Of a stretch of 64,000 nucleotides of DNA, positions 17,601-25,413 are shown piece by piece; position 1 is the stretch's first letter; every line of letters starts with the position of its first letter. The notes beneath the pieces were generated by a model, which worked only from the letters and a program-made list of their open reading frames with translations, ran no database searches and had not been told where the DNA came from. The stretch spans positions 1 through 64,000 of the forward strand of contig NZ_VNHS01000011.1 of NCBI RefSeq assembly GCF_008124765.1, written 5' to 3'. A program made the translations under genes and the position numbers. Source of the stretch: Paenibacillus methanolicus. GTDB taxonomy: Bacteria; Bacillota; Bacilli; Paenibacillales; Paenibacillaceae.

Positions 17601-19265
17601 CTCGGTCACGGCTTGCACCTGCGTCCCGTCAAGAATGGTCGCACCCGTCGCTTTGATGGCCGCTCCATCCTTGTCTTTGACGGTCAGGTCTTGAAGCAGC
17701 GCAGCTTCGTTCAAACCGCTCGTGAGCGCGAATCCGAGCAGCAGCTTGCTCGTCGACAGCACTTCGGCCGATTGGAAAATGTCCGCGGTTTCGCCGAACG
17801 GAGATACGTACACCTTCGTATCGTTCTCTTTCAGCCACAGCTGATTGTAGCGGCTGAGCATCGCGAACGTGCGGTTCTCGTTGTCTTTGTCCCCGCCGAC
17901 CGGCTTCATGACGATCAAGCCGATCTTCTGCGCGTTCGCCTTCAGCGGCACGTCGACGTAAGCGCCGAACCGGTCCGTCTTCGCGAATGGCGTCGCGGCG
18001 GTCGGCCATTGCCCGCCGTTCGCATCGGATGTCTTCGCGACATCGTCCCACAGCCAGAGGCCGTAGTCGGTTTCCTTATCGTCCGAACGGGTATAGTGAA
18101 TTCGCACCGAGCCCTCTGCCAGATCGGCAGCCGGCGGATACGGCGTTACCACGTCCGAGCCCTGCTTGATCCAGAACTCGTTCGTTTGCGCGTTCGGGAT
18201 TGTGTAGATTTTGTCGCCGCCGTCCTTGGATCCCGATACGCGATCGACCACCAAGAAGGAGATCTTCTTCGCTCCTGCCTTCAACGGCACGTCGATATAA
18301 GCTCCATAATCGTCCATCTGCCCTGCCGGGAATGGCATAGCGCCGTTCGGCCAGCCGGACGTAGGCGTTTGCACGTCGTCCCATGTCCAAAGGCCTTGAT
18401 CGGCATAGTCATGGTTGGTCCGCTGATAATGCACGCGCATATGGCCTTCCGGCACCGGCGGAGCCTCGACTTGCGGCACTTCCGCTTCCGGCTTCTCTTC
18501 CTCCGGAACTTCAACCGGCGGTACCGTGAAATCGGCGTTCACATCGTGCGTAACCGCGTTGAATTTGAACGTGACCTGCAAGGTCGACGGCAGCGTCAGA
18601 CTCGCCGCCTGAGCAGGATATAGCGCATTGTCCGCTCCATCCGCGCCAGGTACCGACACTTGGTAGCCGTAGCTGCCTTGCGGTACGTAGACTTGACTCG
18701 TGTAAACGTTGTCAAAATCCGGATCGGACAGCGCGATCGCCGCATCCGACGGCGTCGTATCCGAAGCGTCATCGACCACCTTTACATTCCCTGCCACGAA
18801 AGGCAGCTTATCGGCCGCTACCGGCGCGTAGAAGGTGGAATCCGCGATTTTCTTCGTGGTGTCGTTGTAGTAGAACGTGACCGTTTTGGGTTCGGTCAAC
18901 GTGAATTGGATATTGCCGTCTTTGTTCGTTCCTTGCGGATTCGTGTAGCTCCCGAACCCGTAGCTTTCGTCCCACTTGCCGTCCAAAGCGACTTTATACT
19001 GATACGTTCCCGCCGGCAGTTCCCCGGTAAACGCATAATAGCCGCCGCCAAGATCCGTCATACGAGTTGCTTCCGCATCCTGCTTCCAATCGGTCGGCGG
19101 CGTCTGTCCGCTGCCAAGTATTAACTTCGACTGCAGATCGCCCACGAGATAGGCTGTTCGGTTCGCCGCCCCCGCACCGTTCGGATACAGCCCGATACTG
19201 GATATCAGCAGCGCGGCAATCATCACATACGCAAAAGCACGCCGCACATTTCCCCTGAATTTCAT
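11658..19265 (-). CDS. Giant SLH-anchored bifunctional pullulanase / alpha-amylase
   Basis: 2535 aa from the ATG at 19265 (TAGGAGG just upstream; a start at 19322 lacks one). Order: signal peptide (about 1-34); two starch-binding-like beta modules (about 35-265); two PUD/CBM41 modules (about 275-385, 385-490); CBM48-like region (about 590-700); GH13 type I pullulanase with nucleophile D922 in GMRWDMMGD, acid/base E951 in FIGEGWKTF and D1042 in YIEAHDNLT; Big_2 domain (about 1283-1360); a third CBM41 (about 1370-1475); further beta modules; a second GH13 alpha-amylase unit with D1878 (YFRVDTVKH), E1907 (LVGEYFGG) and D1973 (SSHDENGF); beta region; three SLH domains (about 2350-2535). It should cleave alpha-1,6 and alpha-1,4 bonds of starch or pullulan at the cell surface. 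Both triads look intact. Monocistronic; two LacI-type operators lie upstream. Confidence 0.95.
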   Translation of the reverse strand: MKFRGNVRRAFAYVMIAALLISSIGLYPNGAGAANRTAYLVGDLQSKLILGSGQTPPTDWKQDAEATRMTDLGGGYYAFTGELPAGTYQYKVALDGKWDESYGFGSYTNPQGTNKDGNIQFTLTEPKTVTFYYNDTTKKIADSTFYAPVAADKLPFVAGNVKVVDDASDTTPSDAAIALSDPDFDNVYTSQVYVPQGSYGYQVSVPGADGADNALYPAQAASLTLPSTLQVTFKFNAVTHDVNADFTVPPVEVPEEEKPEAEVPQVEAPPVPEGHMRVHYQRTNHDYADQGLWTWDDVQTPTSGWPNGAMPFPAGQMDDYGAYIDVPLKAGAKKISFLVVDRVSGSKDGGDKIYTIPNAQTNEFWIKQGSDVVTPYPPAADLAEGSVRIHYTRSDDKETDYGLWLWDDVAKTSDANGGQWPTAATPFAKTDRFGAYVDVPLKANAQKIGLIVMKPVGGDKDNENRTFAMLSRYNQLWLKENDTKVYVSPFGETADIFQSAEVLSTSKLLLGFALTSGLNEAALLQDLTVKDKDGAAIKATGATILDGTQVQAVTEPFELAKLPLSISYEGKTVSAASGWRLLDEMYRYTGDDLGAAYDAANKTATLKLWAPLATRVVAKVYDKADASKLVGSVDLAKGEQGVWSVDLKPADLTDALDVRGYYYQYEVTNNGVTKQVLDPYAKSMAAFTVNTKDEAGADGDNVGKAAIVDLSGTDPEGFGYADIAGYEKREDAIMYEVHVRDFTSDPSVEISLNGERWGSYDAFIQKLDYIKSLGVTHIQLLPVMAWYYGDETKMGERELDYSAKDNEFNWGYDPHSYFSPDGAYSQDPTDPELRIQELKRLIDAVHEAGMGVVLDVVYTHMSKQSLLGDIVPNYYAFQDANGNFLGDFHNNLATSHKMAEKLMIDSVKYWFEEYKIDGMRWDMMGDATQQSVQNAYNAAIAINPKALFIGEGWKTFKGAIADPSLAGQGADQAWMDKTNDVGVFSDEIRNELKSGYGSEGEPRFITGGARPIATILNNIKAQPANTPADDPGDMVNYIEAHDNLTLHDVIAQSIKKDPSVPANELEIQKRIRLGNTLIMTSQGTAFMQAGQEYGRTKQWKSEGVPEHKHTELKDASGKSFGYFIHDSYDSSDAVNMFDWSKVTDASAYPVQNQTKDYTAGLIELRKSTNAFRLGDQAAVDQNVTLVTGPEIKSSDLLIAYKNRSTDGTGSYYVFMNADSTPRTLTLPEDLTAGQVLADNDQAGVEAIPAAQQSGFALTATTLTLDPLTSVVIRMEPNAELLTLEIDSEAYALQVGKTHQTTVTAKYADGSKRAVTGAAVYASNKPGVATVTSAGVVQGVSAGTAKITASYGGVTKTLLVNVTNEAADNKRYVLFTYVRPDRDYTDWNMWVWGTGAKNDQIDFTMFENGNASVLIEVHPQATSVGFVLRKGTDWNTAKQDFPDDRNIPLTAGQALTKVVVTSMEREINLVPANNGPIYEDGGITLVYRDEALFKSGDMAEITDVKLKIGGQTYPMVYDAAKEWFAYKLTGVQEGDHPYSFLVTKNGETTEIADPKNGDTALVYRNPEVTITSAAAPNVMNANTNAVLTVSAKTEEGILFTKGYLDLTALGGPSNVSIDTTLMKHTIAVKDTVGAGAKTIPVVLVDQYGNVHRHNATVTVQARTYTGSELDFDWDEARIYFALTDRFNDGDATNNKNVDKTHLEAYHGGDFKGMIDKLDYLEELGINTLWITPIVDNIDFNQGAGEKWGTQYGYHGYWAKDFTQLDEHLGDMDTFKELIDKAHDRGIKIMVDVVLNHTGYGLKPGDKQDVAIEDKQRFNGMLRTDGLSADVNPIKGELAFLPDFITEDEAVRNQVIEWQTGWLENVSTDRGDTIDYFRVDTVKHVEDTTWKAFKNALTAIDPSFKLVGEYFGGTVNNDGGMLQSGQMDSLLDFGFKERAKQFTDGQIDAVDTYLQDRENSIDNTKMMAQFLSSHDENGFLSDYVGGDKGKLKIAAALQITAKGQPVVYYGEELGNSGKNANMQNGLLSENRKDMPWNKLEEEKALHDHYEKLLNIRAEYSKVFAKGTRTKLAGSDALGYLAFNKHYGNVDIVTAINTKAEAVKATIPVPFGAYAIIKDIYGGSAYTVSYDGTVAVDLPSRSDGGTAILTFVANGSGYVPAPTAPNASADAQVVTEAELKNGKDGQAEVTLSAGKTEALLPIDAAKTLGASDLLVKSGDMTAVVPNEVLSAISQLVSGAEAAGARIAFAANPLPNSEAQALVQGLSKGSTSANAVSEVVDFTLAVVKKDGTRQNVSAFEQPITLSFRLKDGANPDLLGVYFIGADGKLEWMGGTVKDGIVTAQVTHFSTYAALEIRKSFADVPAGFWAQDAIQSLAAKQIATGVTADAFKPGQAISRAEFTALLARALGLAAEGQAAYADTPAGAWYSAYVAAAVKAGIVDGVGGDKFAPNWAISREEMAVMLVRALEAKQGKSAEPAAASGFADRTAISGWAAVSVDTAAQLGLVQGQSGNRFAPQAKLTRAEAAQVVYTLLGKLQP

Positions 19266-19438
19266 GTTCGCGTAACCTCCTATGTAGCTATTGCAAGCGA
19301 TTTCATAATTAGCTATTATCAATGCTCGTCATTCAAGCTCAGCGGTCTTTCCGCCGTTACAACCTACGATTGCATTTCTCCCTAGCGACACCTCTCCTCC
19401 GGATCCGATAGCCCCCTCTCATGGCTTATCCTTTACGG

Positions 19439-19566
19439 TTTGCACAAACGTTTGCACAAAATTCGACAAAAACCCATGCATTTCTGGCTCGTTTTGTCGC
19501 ATTTAGCGTTTAATATTGTCGCTTGTCGAATTCCAAGGTTCTATGTTGTACAAACGTTTGCACAAA
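19439..19566 (-). promoter_or_regulatory. Control region of the amylopullulanase gene with two LacI-type operators
   Basis: The 17-nt string ACAAACGTTTGCACAAA occurs twice (19444-19460 and 19550-19566), each around the palindrome CAAACGTTTG (19445-19454 and 19551-19560), typical of LacI/GalR-family sites such as maltodextrin or carbon-catabolite operators. The centres are 106 bp apart, about ten helical turns. The promoter is presumably between or just below them; I could not fix a convincing -35/-10 pair. The remaining 19266-19438 is an untranslated leader or spacer with no further feature seen. Confidence 0.7.
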
Positions 19567-19720
19567 TTCTTACTACTATGTTAGCATGAGCAGCCCTATA
19601 ATGTAAACGGTGTCATTTTGAGATGCTACAGCGGATTGAATATTAGCGCCCTAAACGATTAACGGCGTTAGGGGCATACTGCGGGCGGAACGCATGTCTA
19701 TATAGAGCGGTAAGGTGAAT

Positions 19721-19736
19721 CTTATACGTTCCTATA
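19721..19736 (-). repeat. Dispersed motif TATAGGAACGTATAAG, copy B
   Basis: Identical over 16 nt to the copy at 10749-10764, and again directly behind a minus-strand terminator (that of the cta operon). Upstream on the plus strand, 19640-19700 holds an imperfect TTAGCGCC...GGCGTTAGGG repeat with no gene. Confidence 0.6.
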
Positions 19737-19738
19737 TA

Positions 19739-19772
19739 TCAAAAAAGCAGCGCCCCCATAGGGGCACTGCTT
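19739..19772 (-). terminator. Terminator of the cta operon
   Basis: Minus-strand AAGCAGTGCCCC pairs with GGGGGCGCTGCTT and is followed by TTTTTGAT, 7 bp past the DUF420 stop. Confidence 0.9.
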
Positions 19773-19778
19773 GTCTAA

Positions 19779-20267
19779 CTATGATAAGCCAAATATGGCG
19801 TCCAGCATCGGCTTTGTATGGCCGCCCGGATACATCACGTACAGCAGAACGTAGACGGCCACGCCCGTAATGGCCGTAAAAAACCACATGATCGACGTCA
19901 CGCGTCCGATCTTCCGGTGCTTGGCGAACCGCTCTTTGAATCCCAACACGAGGGTCGATATTCCGAACACGGCGGCAACCGTGGCCAAGACGATGTGGAA
20001 GATGAGGAACACTCTGTAGTACGGCTCCAAGCTGTCCGGACCGCCCCACACCGTGTTGCCGACGAAAATCGTCCGCGACGAATACACGATAAAGAACAAA
20101 GTCGCGAACACGGCGCCCGCAATCATGACTTTCTTGTGCGCATCCAGCTTGCGCTTGATCGCCAGATTCCACCCGATCGCGACGAGCACGGCGCTAATCA
20201 CGATGAACGTCGTGCTGATCGTCGGAAATAACGTATAAATCGACACTTGCGCATCCCACCAATTCAT
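19779..20267 (-). CDS. DUF420 membrane protein (YozB-like), cytochrome oxidase accessory
   Basis: 162 aa, four transmembrane helices, with conserved histidines in DAHKKVMIAG, YRVFLIFHIVLATVAAVFG and KHRKIGRVTSIMWFFTAITGVAVYVLLY, the DUF420 pattern. In Firmicutes this family accompanies caa3 oxidase genes and is thought to help assembly, possibly copper or haem handling; that role is inferred from association. It is the last gene of the operon, 125 bp after ctaG and followed at once by a strong terminator. Confidence 0.85.
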   Translation of the reverse strand: MNWWDAQVSIYTLFPTISTTFIVISAVLVAIGWNLAIKRKLDAHKKVMIAGAVFATLFFIVYSSRTIFVGNTVWGGPDSLEPYYRVFLIFHIVLATVAAVFGISTLVLGFKERFAKHRKIGRVTSIMWFFTAITGVAVYVLLYVMYPGGHTKPMLDAIFGLS

Positions 20268-20391
20268 TGATCAATCCTATAATCTTCCTACGGGCGGACG
20301 AGCCCTTCTCATCCGCCGAATGCTTGCATCGACGCTGCGTGCGGAGAGCGGCGAACACACCCATCTGCGACCGATGCCGAAAATTCGAGCT

Positions 20392-21312
20392 CTACGTGTT
20401 CGCTCCGGCCGGATCCAACCTGCCGCTTCCCGTATCATCGGTATCCACGTCATCGGCATGCTCGCGCTTGTACCATTGTTTAAACACATAAATCAAAATG
20501 CCGCCATACATGAATTCCTGCACGAGCTTCATAATAATCCCGCCCGTCTGCTGGTCTTCGAGCGCGCCCATGAGATTAAAGAACGTCGGCCCGCTGAACT
20601 GGCTCAACAAGGTGGAAACATCGCCGCCGACGCAATAGCCCATGGCGTATGCCCAAATCTCGGGATCGTTATAGGTGGCGTACATCGGCGCTCCGGCAAA
20701 GATGATCAACGCGCACGCAGGCGTCAGCAGAAGACCGTTCGCGAATATGTAAGCCATCTTGCGTACATCCGCCAGACGATTCCATTCCGGTACCGGTCCC
20801 GCGATCTGCCACCACATCATGAACGCCGAGATGAGCAGGACAACGTAATAGACGCGATGCACGAAGAAGTGCGTCATGACATAGTCGTGCACGACCGGGA
20901 AGTGATAGACAGAGAATAGCACGTTAAACGCCAGCAGCGTCAAAATCGGATTCATCAACAGACTCAACCGCTTCCAGAACGAAGCCCCGAATAGTAATCG
21001 CCACATGAACACCGGCACGCCGAGCATCATCATTGGAGGCACAATGAGGTAAGAGAGGGACATGCTAGCCATATGGAACGAAAACATCATGTGGCCCAGC
21101 AAATCGATCGGTCCTCCCTGCGCCAAATAGAACAAGATCGCGCCGCCGACAAACCATGTCTTCTGCCCGGCCGTTACAGGCGGCGCGTCGGATTGATGCT
21201 TCAATCGCCATGGACCGGCGATATAGAAATAAAGCAGCACCAGCGCAGCCATAAAGAAGAAGAACATGGGACTCCACAACTCTTCAAAGCTGAAATATTG
21301 TAAGCCTAGCAC
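20392..21312 (-). CDS. ctaG: CtaG, caa3 cytochrome oxidase assembly factor
   Basis: 306 aa from the GTG at 21312 (GGGGAG about 11 nt upstream), giving LGLQYFSFEELWSPMFFF; an in-frame start at 21357 would add 15 residues but has no ribosome site. Seven transmembrane helices and the caa3_CtaG signatures QGGPIDLLGHMMFSFHMASMSLSYLIVPP, HFFVHRVYYV and LLSQFSGPTFFN. The family is required for formation of active caa3 oxidase, probably by copper insertion into subunit I. It follows ctaF by about 85 bp. Confidence 0.93.
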   Translation of the reverse strand: MLGLQYFSFEELWSPMFFFFMAALVLLYFYIAGPWRLKHQSDAPPVTAGQKTWFVGGAILFYLAQGGPIDLLGHMMFSFHMASMSLSYLIVPPMMMLGVPVFMWRLLFGASFWKRLSLLMNPILTLLAFNVLFSVYHFPVVHDYVMTHFFVHRVYYVVLLISAFMMWWQIAGPVPEWNRLADVRKMAYIFANGLLLTPACALIIFAGAPMYATYNDPEIWAYAMGYCVGGDVSTLLSQFSGPTFFNLMGALEDQQTGGIIMKLVQEFMYGGILIYVFKQWYKREHADDVDTDDTGSGRLDPAGANT

Positions 21313-21397
21313 GCCCAGTTGGACTCCCCTTTCGGAAACAAACGTTACGTACGACAAAAGAGGGAGTCGAAAAGACCTCCCTCTCCCTCATTCGATT

Positions 21398-21715
21398 TTA
21401 CCACCAAGTCCAATACTCGGCCATAACGACAATTGTCAAAACGACGAACACGCCGGTTAGAATCGCGATAATCGGATACAAATGTCCGCGGTCCTTCATG
21501 TGCATCCAGAACGACATCTGAATAAACACTTGAATGACGGCCATGACCAGCAGCATGATATAGACAAATGTCGAGTTGATCTCGCCGGCTGCGACCATCG
21601 CGAATGCGATGACCGTCAGCACGACCGAGAAGATAAACGCTACGATATGCTTCTGCGGGCCTTCATGCTTATGGCGTTTGCCATGCTCTTCCGCAGCGGA
21701 ATGATGATTTGCCAT
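21398..21715 (-). CDS. ctaF: Cytochrome caa3 oxidase subunit IV
   Basis: 105 aa, three transmembrane helices (HIVAFIFSVVLTVIAFAMV, FVYIMLLVMAVIQVFIQMSFWMHM, YPIIAILTGVFVVLTIVVM) with the COX4_pro signature QMSFWMHMKDR. A histidine-rich N-terminus (HHSAAEEHGKRHKHEG) is unusual in amount but common in kind for this subunit. It starts 4 bp after ctaE ends. Confidence 0.95.
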   Translation of the reverse strand: MANHHSAAEEHGKRHKHEGPQKHIVAFIFSVVLTVIAFAMVAAGEINSTFVYIMLLVMAVIQVFIQMSFWMHMKDRGHLYPIIAILTGVFVVLTIVVMAEYWTWW

Positions 21716-21718
21716 TGA

Positions 21719-22339
21719 TTAGCCCACCTTTCCCATCAGGTACACGACGGTGAAGATGAATACCCATACGACGTCGATAAAGTGCCAGTACATACCGGCG
21801 ACATATACTTTCGGCGCGGTAACGACCGTTAGACCTTTCTTAGTCGAAATCTGGATAATCAGCAAGGTGATCCACAATACGCCGAACAAGACGTGCGCGC
21901 CGTGGAAACCGACCAGCGTGTAGAACGAGGTACTGAATGCGCTAGTCGAGAACTTATGTCCCTCGTGCACGTACTCATAGAACTCGTAAATCTCGAGGCC
22001 AAGGAAGCCAAAGCCCAAAATTACGGTAATGATCAACCAGTTCAGCATCGCTTTCACTTGGTTGCGGTGCATCGCTTGAATCGCGAACACGCTCGTAAGC
22101 GAGGACACAAGCAGTATAGCCGTCGCGATCGCGACGGTCGAGAGCTTGAAGAGCTCATCGGCCGTTGGGTTGCCGTCGCCGACTTGATGGCGAAGGGCTA
22201 GGAAAGCGGAGAACAGGGTACCGAACAGGACCGTCTCGCCGCCAAGGAACAACCAGAAGCCAAGTACTTTATTACGGCCTTCCAGGGTCGCCTTCTCAGG
22301 CTCATGAGGCAGTTTGCCTTCTACGTGCGATGCGCTCAT
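21719..22339 (-). CDS. ctaE: Cytochrome caa3 oxidase subunit III
   Basis: 206 aa, five transmembrane helices, with the subunit III signature LGFWLFLGGETVLFGTLFSAFLALR, GFHGAHVLFGVLWI and YWHFIDVVWVFIFTVVYL. Part of the haem-copper oxidase complex of the membrane. Its start overlaps the ctaD stop by 4 nt, so the two are translationally coupled. Confidence 0.97.
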   Translation of the reverse strand: MSASHVEGKLPHEPEKATLEGRNKVLGFWLFLGGETVLFGTLFSAFLALRHQVGDGNPTADELFKLSTVAIATAILLVSSLTSVFAIQAMHRNQVKAMLNWLIITVILGFGFLGLEIYEFYEYVHEGHKFSTSAFSTSFYTLVGFHGAHVLFGVLWITLLIIQISTKKGLTVVTAPKVYVAGMYWHFIDVVWVFIFTVVYLMGKVG

Positions 22340-24183
22340 CCTTTTACCCCCTTATCTTGCAGCTCGTCTGGCTCGATATGGAAGCCATGGTCATCGTACA
22401 CCGAGCGGAGGAACATGCAGAGCAGCGTAATGCCCAGACCTGCGATCGTAACTATGTGCCAGTGATACATCAAGCCGAAACCTGCAATGAATAGTCCCAC
22501 CGACATAACGAAAGGAAGAATCGATGGCGAAGGCATATGGATCGGTCCGAGCGGTTCTGCCGGCGTCATGGCCTTCTTGCCTTCCATTTTCTCTTTCCAG
22601 TATGCATCGTAACCGCGTACGAGCGGAGTCTGTGCAAAGTTGTACTCCGGCGCTGGCGAGGAAATCGTCCACTCCAGCGTACGGCCGTCTTCCCACGGAT
22701 CGTTCGCCGCATCGCGCGGTTTGAACGCCGTGATGATTACGTTGATGATGAAGAACACGGTACCAAGACCCATCAGCATCGCGCCGATCGTACTGATCAA
22801 GTTCAAGTTGTTGAAGCCCAGGCCGTCCAAGTATTGCCATACGCGGCGCGGCATCCCCATCAGACCAAGGAAATGCTGGACGAAGAACGTCAAGTGGAAG
22901 CCGATGAAGAATGTCCAGAAGCAAAGTTTGCCCCATCCTTCATGCAGCATGCGACCGAACATTTTCGGCCACCAGTAGAACAGACCCGAGAAGATACCCA
23001 GAATCAAGCCGCCTACGATGACGTAGTGGAAGTGGGCAACGACGAAATACGAATCATGGTACTGGAAGTCCGCAGGCGCAGCCGCGAGCATGACGCCCGT
23101 TACGCCACCCATAACGAACGTAGGCACGAAGCCTACTGCGAACAGGTTGGCCGTCGTATAACGGATCGAACCGCCCCACATCGTGAACAGCCAGTTGAAG
23201 ATTTTGATACCGGTCGGTACCGCGATCAACATCGTGGCGATGGAGAACAACGCGTTCGCTACCGGTCCGAGACCGACGGTGAACATGTGATGCGCCCATA
23301 CCATGAAGCCGAGGAAGCCGATCAGCACGGTTGCAAACACCATCGAGCTGTAACCGAACAGACGCTTGCGGGAGAACGTACTGATAACCTCGGAAATCAC
23401 GCCGAAAGCCGGCAAGATGAGAATGTAAACCTCAGGGTGACCGAAAATCCAGAAAATGTGTTCCCATAAAACCGCGTTACCGCCATTGGAAACTTCGAAG
23501 AAGTTACCGCTAAAGAGACGGTCGAACATCAAGGCAACCAGACCAACGGTCAGTGCCGGGAAAGCGAACAGGATTAGCGCGGATGTGATGAACGCCGTCC
23601 AAGTGAACATCGGCATGCGCATGAAGCTCATGCCTGGCGCGCGCATGTTAATGATCGTCGCCAAGAAGTTGATGCCGCCGACGAGCGTACCGATACCCGC
23701 GATCTGAAGACCGAGCACGTAGTAGTCGACGCCATGGTCGGAGCTGAATGTTGTTGTCGAAAGCGGTGCGTACGACGTCCAACCGGCATCCGGCGCTCCG
23801 CCCGTAAACCAGCTGACGTTCAGCAGCACGCCGCCGAAGAAGAACGTCCAGAATCCAAGCGCGTTCACGAATGGGAATGCGACGTCGCGCGCGCCGATCT
23901 GGAGCGGTACGATCGCGTTCATAAGCGCGAACAAGAGCGGCATCGCCGCCAAGAAGATCATCGTCGTGCCGTGCATCGTAAGCAGCTCGTTGTAAGTATC
24001 GGCGCCAACGAAGTCGTTGAGCGGCTTCCACAATTGAATCCGGATCAGGAGTGCTTCCAGGCCGCCGACCAGGAAGAAGAAACCGCCGGAGATCAAATAC
24101 AGAATGCCTATTTTCTTATGGTCAACCGTCGTCAGCCAGTCCATCAGACCGCTGTAACGTTTGACCGCATGTCCATGAGCCAA
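22336..24183 (-). CDS. ctaD: Cytochrome caa3 oxidase subunit I
   Basis: 615 aa, fourteen or so transmembrane helices. Haem-copper oxidase hallmarks: WLTTVDHKKIGILY, low-spin haem histidine in LTMHGTTMIFLAAMP, CuB/Tyr motif WIFGHPEVYILILPAFG, CuB histidines in VWAHHMFTVG, high-spin haem and low-spin haem histidines in YFVVAHFHYVIVGG. The helix-VI tyrosine of HPEVY marks an A-type oxidase. It reduces oxygen to water at the haem-CuB centre and pumps protons. It is 27 bp after ctaC. Confidence 0.98.
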   Translation of the reverse strand: MAHGHAVKRYSGLMDWLTTVDHKKIGILYLISGGFFFLVGGLEALLIRIQLWKPLNDFVGADTYNELLTMHGTTMIFLAAMPLLFALMNAIVPLQIGARDVAFPFVNALGFWTFFFGGVLLNVSWFTGGAPDAGWTSYAPLSTTTFSSDHGVDYYVLGLQIAGIGTLVGGINFLATIINMRAPGMSFMRMPMFTWTAFITSALILFAFPALTVGLVALMFDRLFSGNFFEVSNGGNAVLWEHIFWIFGHPEVYILILPAFGVISEVISTFSRKRLFGYSSMVFATVLIGFLGFMVWAHHMFTVGLGPVANALFSIATMLIAVPTGIKIFNWLFTMWGGSIRYTTANLFAVGFVPTFVMGGVTGVMLAAAPADFQYHDSYFVVAHFHYVIVGGLILGIFSGLFYWWPKMFGRMLHEGWGKLCFWTFFIGFHLTFFVQHFLGLMGMPRRVWQYLDGLGFNNLNLISTIGAMLMGLGTVFFIINVIITAFKPRDAANDPWEDGRTLEWTISSPAPEYNFAQTPLVRGYDAYWKEKMEGKKAMTPAEPLGPIHMPSPSILPFVMSVGLFIAGFGLMYHWHIVTIAGLGITLLCMFLRSVYDDHGFHIEPDELQDKGVKG

Positions 24184-24210
24184 AGTAGGTACCCCCTTAA
24201 TCCGCCAGTA

Positions 24211-25254
24211 TTAATAGTCAAGCTTCAGATCGGCCAAGTATTTCGAAATCGCATCCAATTGCTGCTCGGACAGATCGACCTTCGGCATCAACGTTCCCGG
24301 TTTAATTGCTTCCGGATCTTTGATCCACTTCTTCAGGTTCTCTTCAACCGAGCCTTCGTTGGCATACTCAGGTTGGTCCGTGTTGATCAAAATGCCTGCT
24401 ACCGATTCGCGGCTGCCGATACCCGTCAGGTTCGGATACATGAGACCGCCGTTCGCGCCTACCGCATGGCAGGACAAGCACTGATTCGTGAGCACATCTG
24501 CGATTTCTTGGTCGGCCGGAAGCGCTACCGGGGATTTCTGAGCGACTACCCACCGTTCGAACGATGCGCGATCCACGACCTTGACTTTGAAGTCCATCAA
24601 GGAGTGGGAAGGTCCGCAAAGCTCGGCGCACTTACCAAGATATACGCCTTGTTTCGGTGCTTCGAAGTACATGATGTTCACGTTGCCGCCCGGGTTCGTA
24701 TCTATCTTGCCCGCCAGCGACGGAATCCAGAACGAGTGAAGCACGTCAGCCGTCTTCGCTTCGATCGAGATGACCGCGTCATCCGGAATGAGCAATTCTT
24801 GGGCCGTCTTGATTTCATATGTAGGATACTCGAACTCCCACCAGTATTGGTGAGCCGTCACTTTGACTTGTACCGCGTTAGGATCTTTGGTGTAATCTTC
24901 TGCAAGGCCGAAAACGGTCTTGATCGTAGGCACACCGAGGATGATCAGCAGGATAATCGGAATGACCGTCCAAATGACCTCTAACTTATGGTTGCCCTCC
25001 ACCTGGACCGGAACCGTTTTGTCGCCTGGGCGACGGCGGAATCGAATAATTACGTAGAGCGCGATTGCAAACACGACAATGACAACCAAAATCATGATCG
25101 TGATGGACAGTTTCATTAGTCCGAATTGTTCTTCGGCTACCGGTCCCTGCGGTCTTAGCGTCGACAGGTCAGCTCGTCCGCATGCTGACAGCAGCAACAC
25201 CATTCCGGCAAGAAGCGGCATGAGCCGTTTTAGAACGTGCCACCGATTCATCAT
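24211..25254 (-). CDS. ctaC: Cytochrome caa3 oxidase subunit II with fused cytochrome c
   Basis: About 347 aa. A lipoprotein signal (MVLLLSACG), two transmembrane hairpin helices (about 45-70 and 90-112), the cupredoxin domain with CuA ligands in CAELCGPSHSLMDFKV, then a C-terminal cytochrome c domain with haem site CLSCHAVG (about 270) and methionine ligand in TLMPKVDL. This fusion defines caa3 oxidases, which accept electrons from cytochrome c without a soluble carrier. First gene of the operon; ATG at 25254 or 25251, with only a modest ribosome site (GTGGGG). Confidence 0.97.
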   Translation of the reverse strand: MMNRWHVLKRLMPLLAGMVLLLSACGRADLSTLRPQGPVAEEQFGLMKLSITIMILVVIVVFAIALYVIIRFRRRPGDKTVPVQVEGNHKLEVIWTVIPIILLIILGVPTIKTVFGLAEDYTKDPNAVQVKVTAHQYWWEFEYPTYEIKTAQELLIPDDAVISIEAKTADVLHSFWIPSLAGKIDTNPGGNVNIMYFEAPKQGVYLGKCAELCGPSHSLMDFKVKVVDRASFERWVVAQKSPVALPADQEIADVLTNQCLSCHAVGANGGLMYPNLTGIGSRESVAGILINTDQPEYANEGSVEENLKKWIKDPEAIKPGTLMPKVDLSEQQLDAISKYLADLKLDY

Positions 25255-25367
25255 CAATCAACCCCACTTTTGACGTTTTCGCTTCGGCCGTGATGGCAAA
25301 AAAAAACGACCTACTGCGTGAAATACCTAGCTGTGTAGACAACTTCCGCAATCTAATCACTTTAATT

Positions 25368-25413
25368 AATATAAAGTTGGAGGTGCTTTTTGTCAATGTG
25401 AGTTCACACATTG
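25368..25413 (-). promoter_or_regulatory. cta operon promoter with inverted repeat over the -35
   Basis: Minus-strand -35 TTGACA (25391-25396), 17-bp spacer, -10 TATATT (25368-25373): a near-consensus sigma-A promoter about 115 bp before ctaC. The inverted repeat CAATGTG-N6-CACATTG (25394-25413) overlaps the upstream edge of the -35 and contains TGTGA and TCACA halves, which suggests control by a redox-type (Rex or Crp/Fnr-like) or catabolite regulator. The long leader 25255-25367 contains a T8 run but no clear attenuator. No gene is seen in 25414-25594. Confidence 0.7.
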
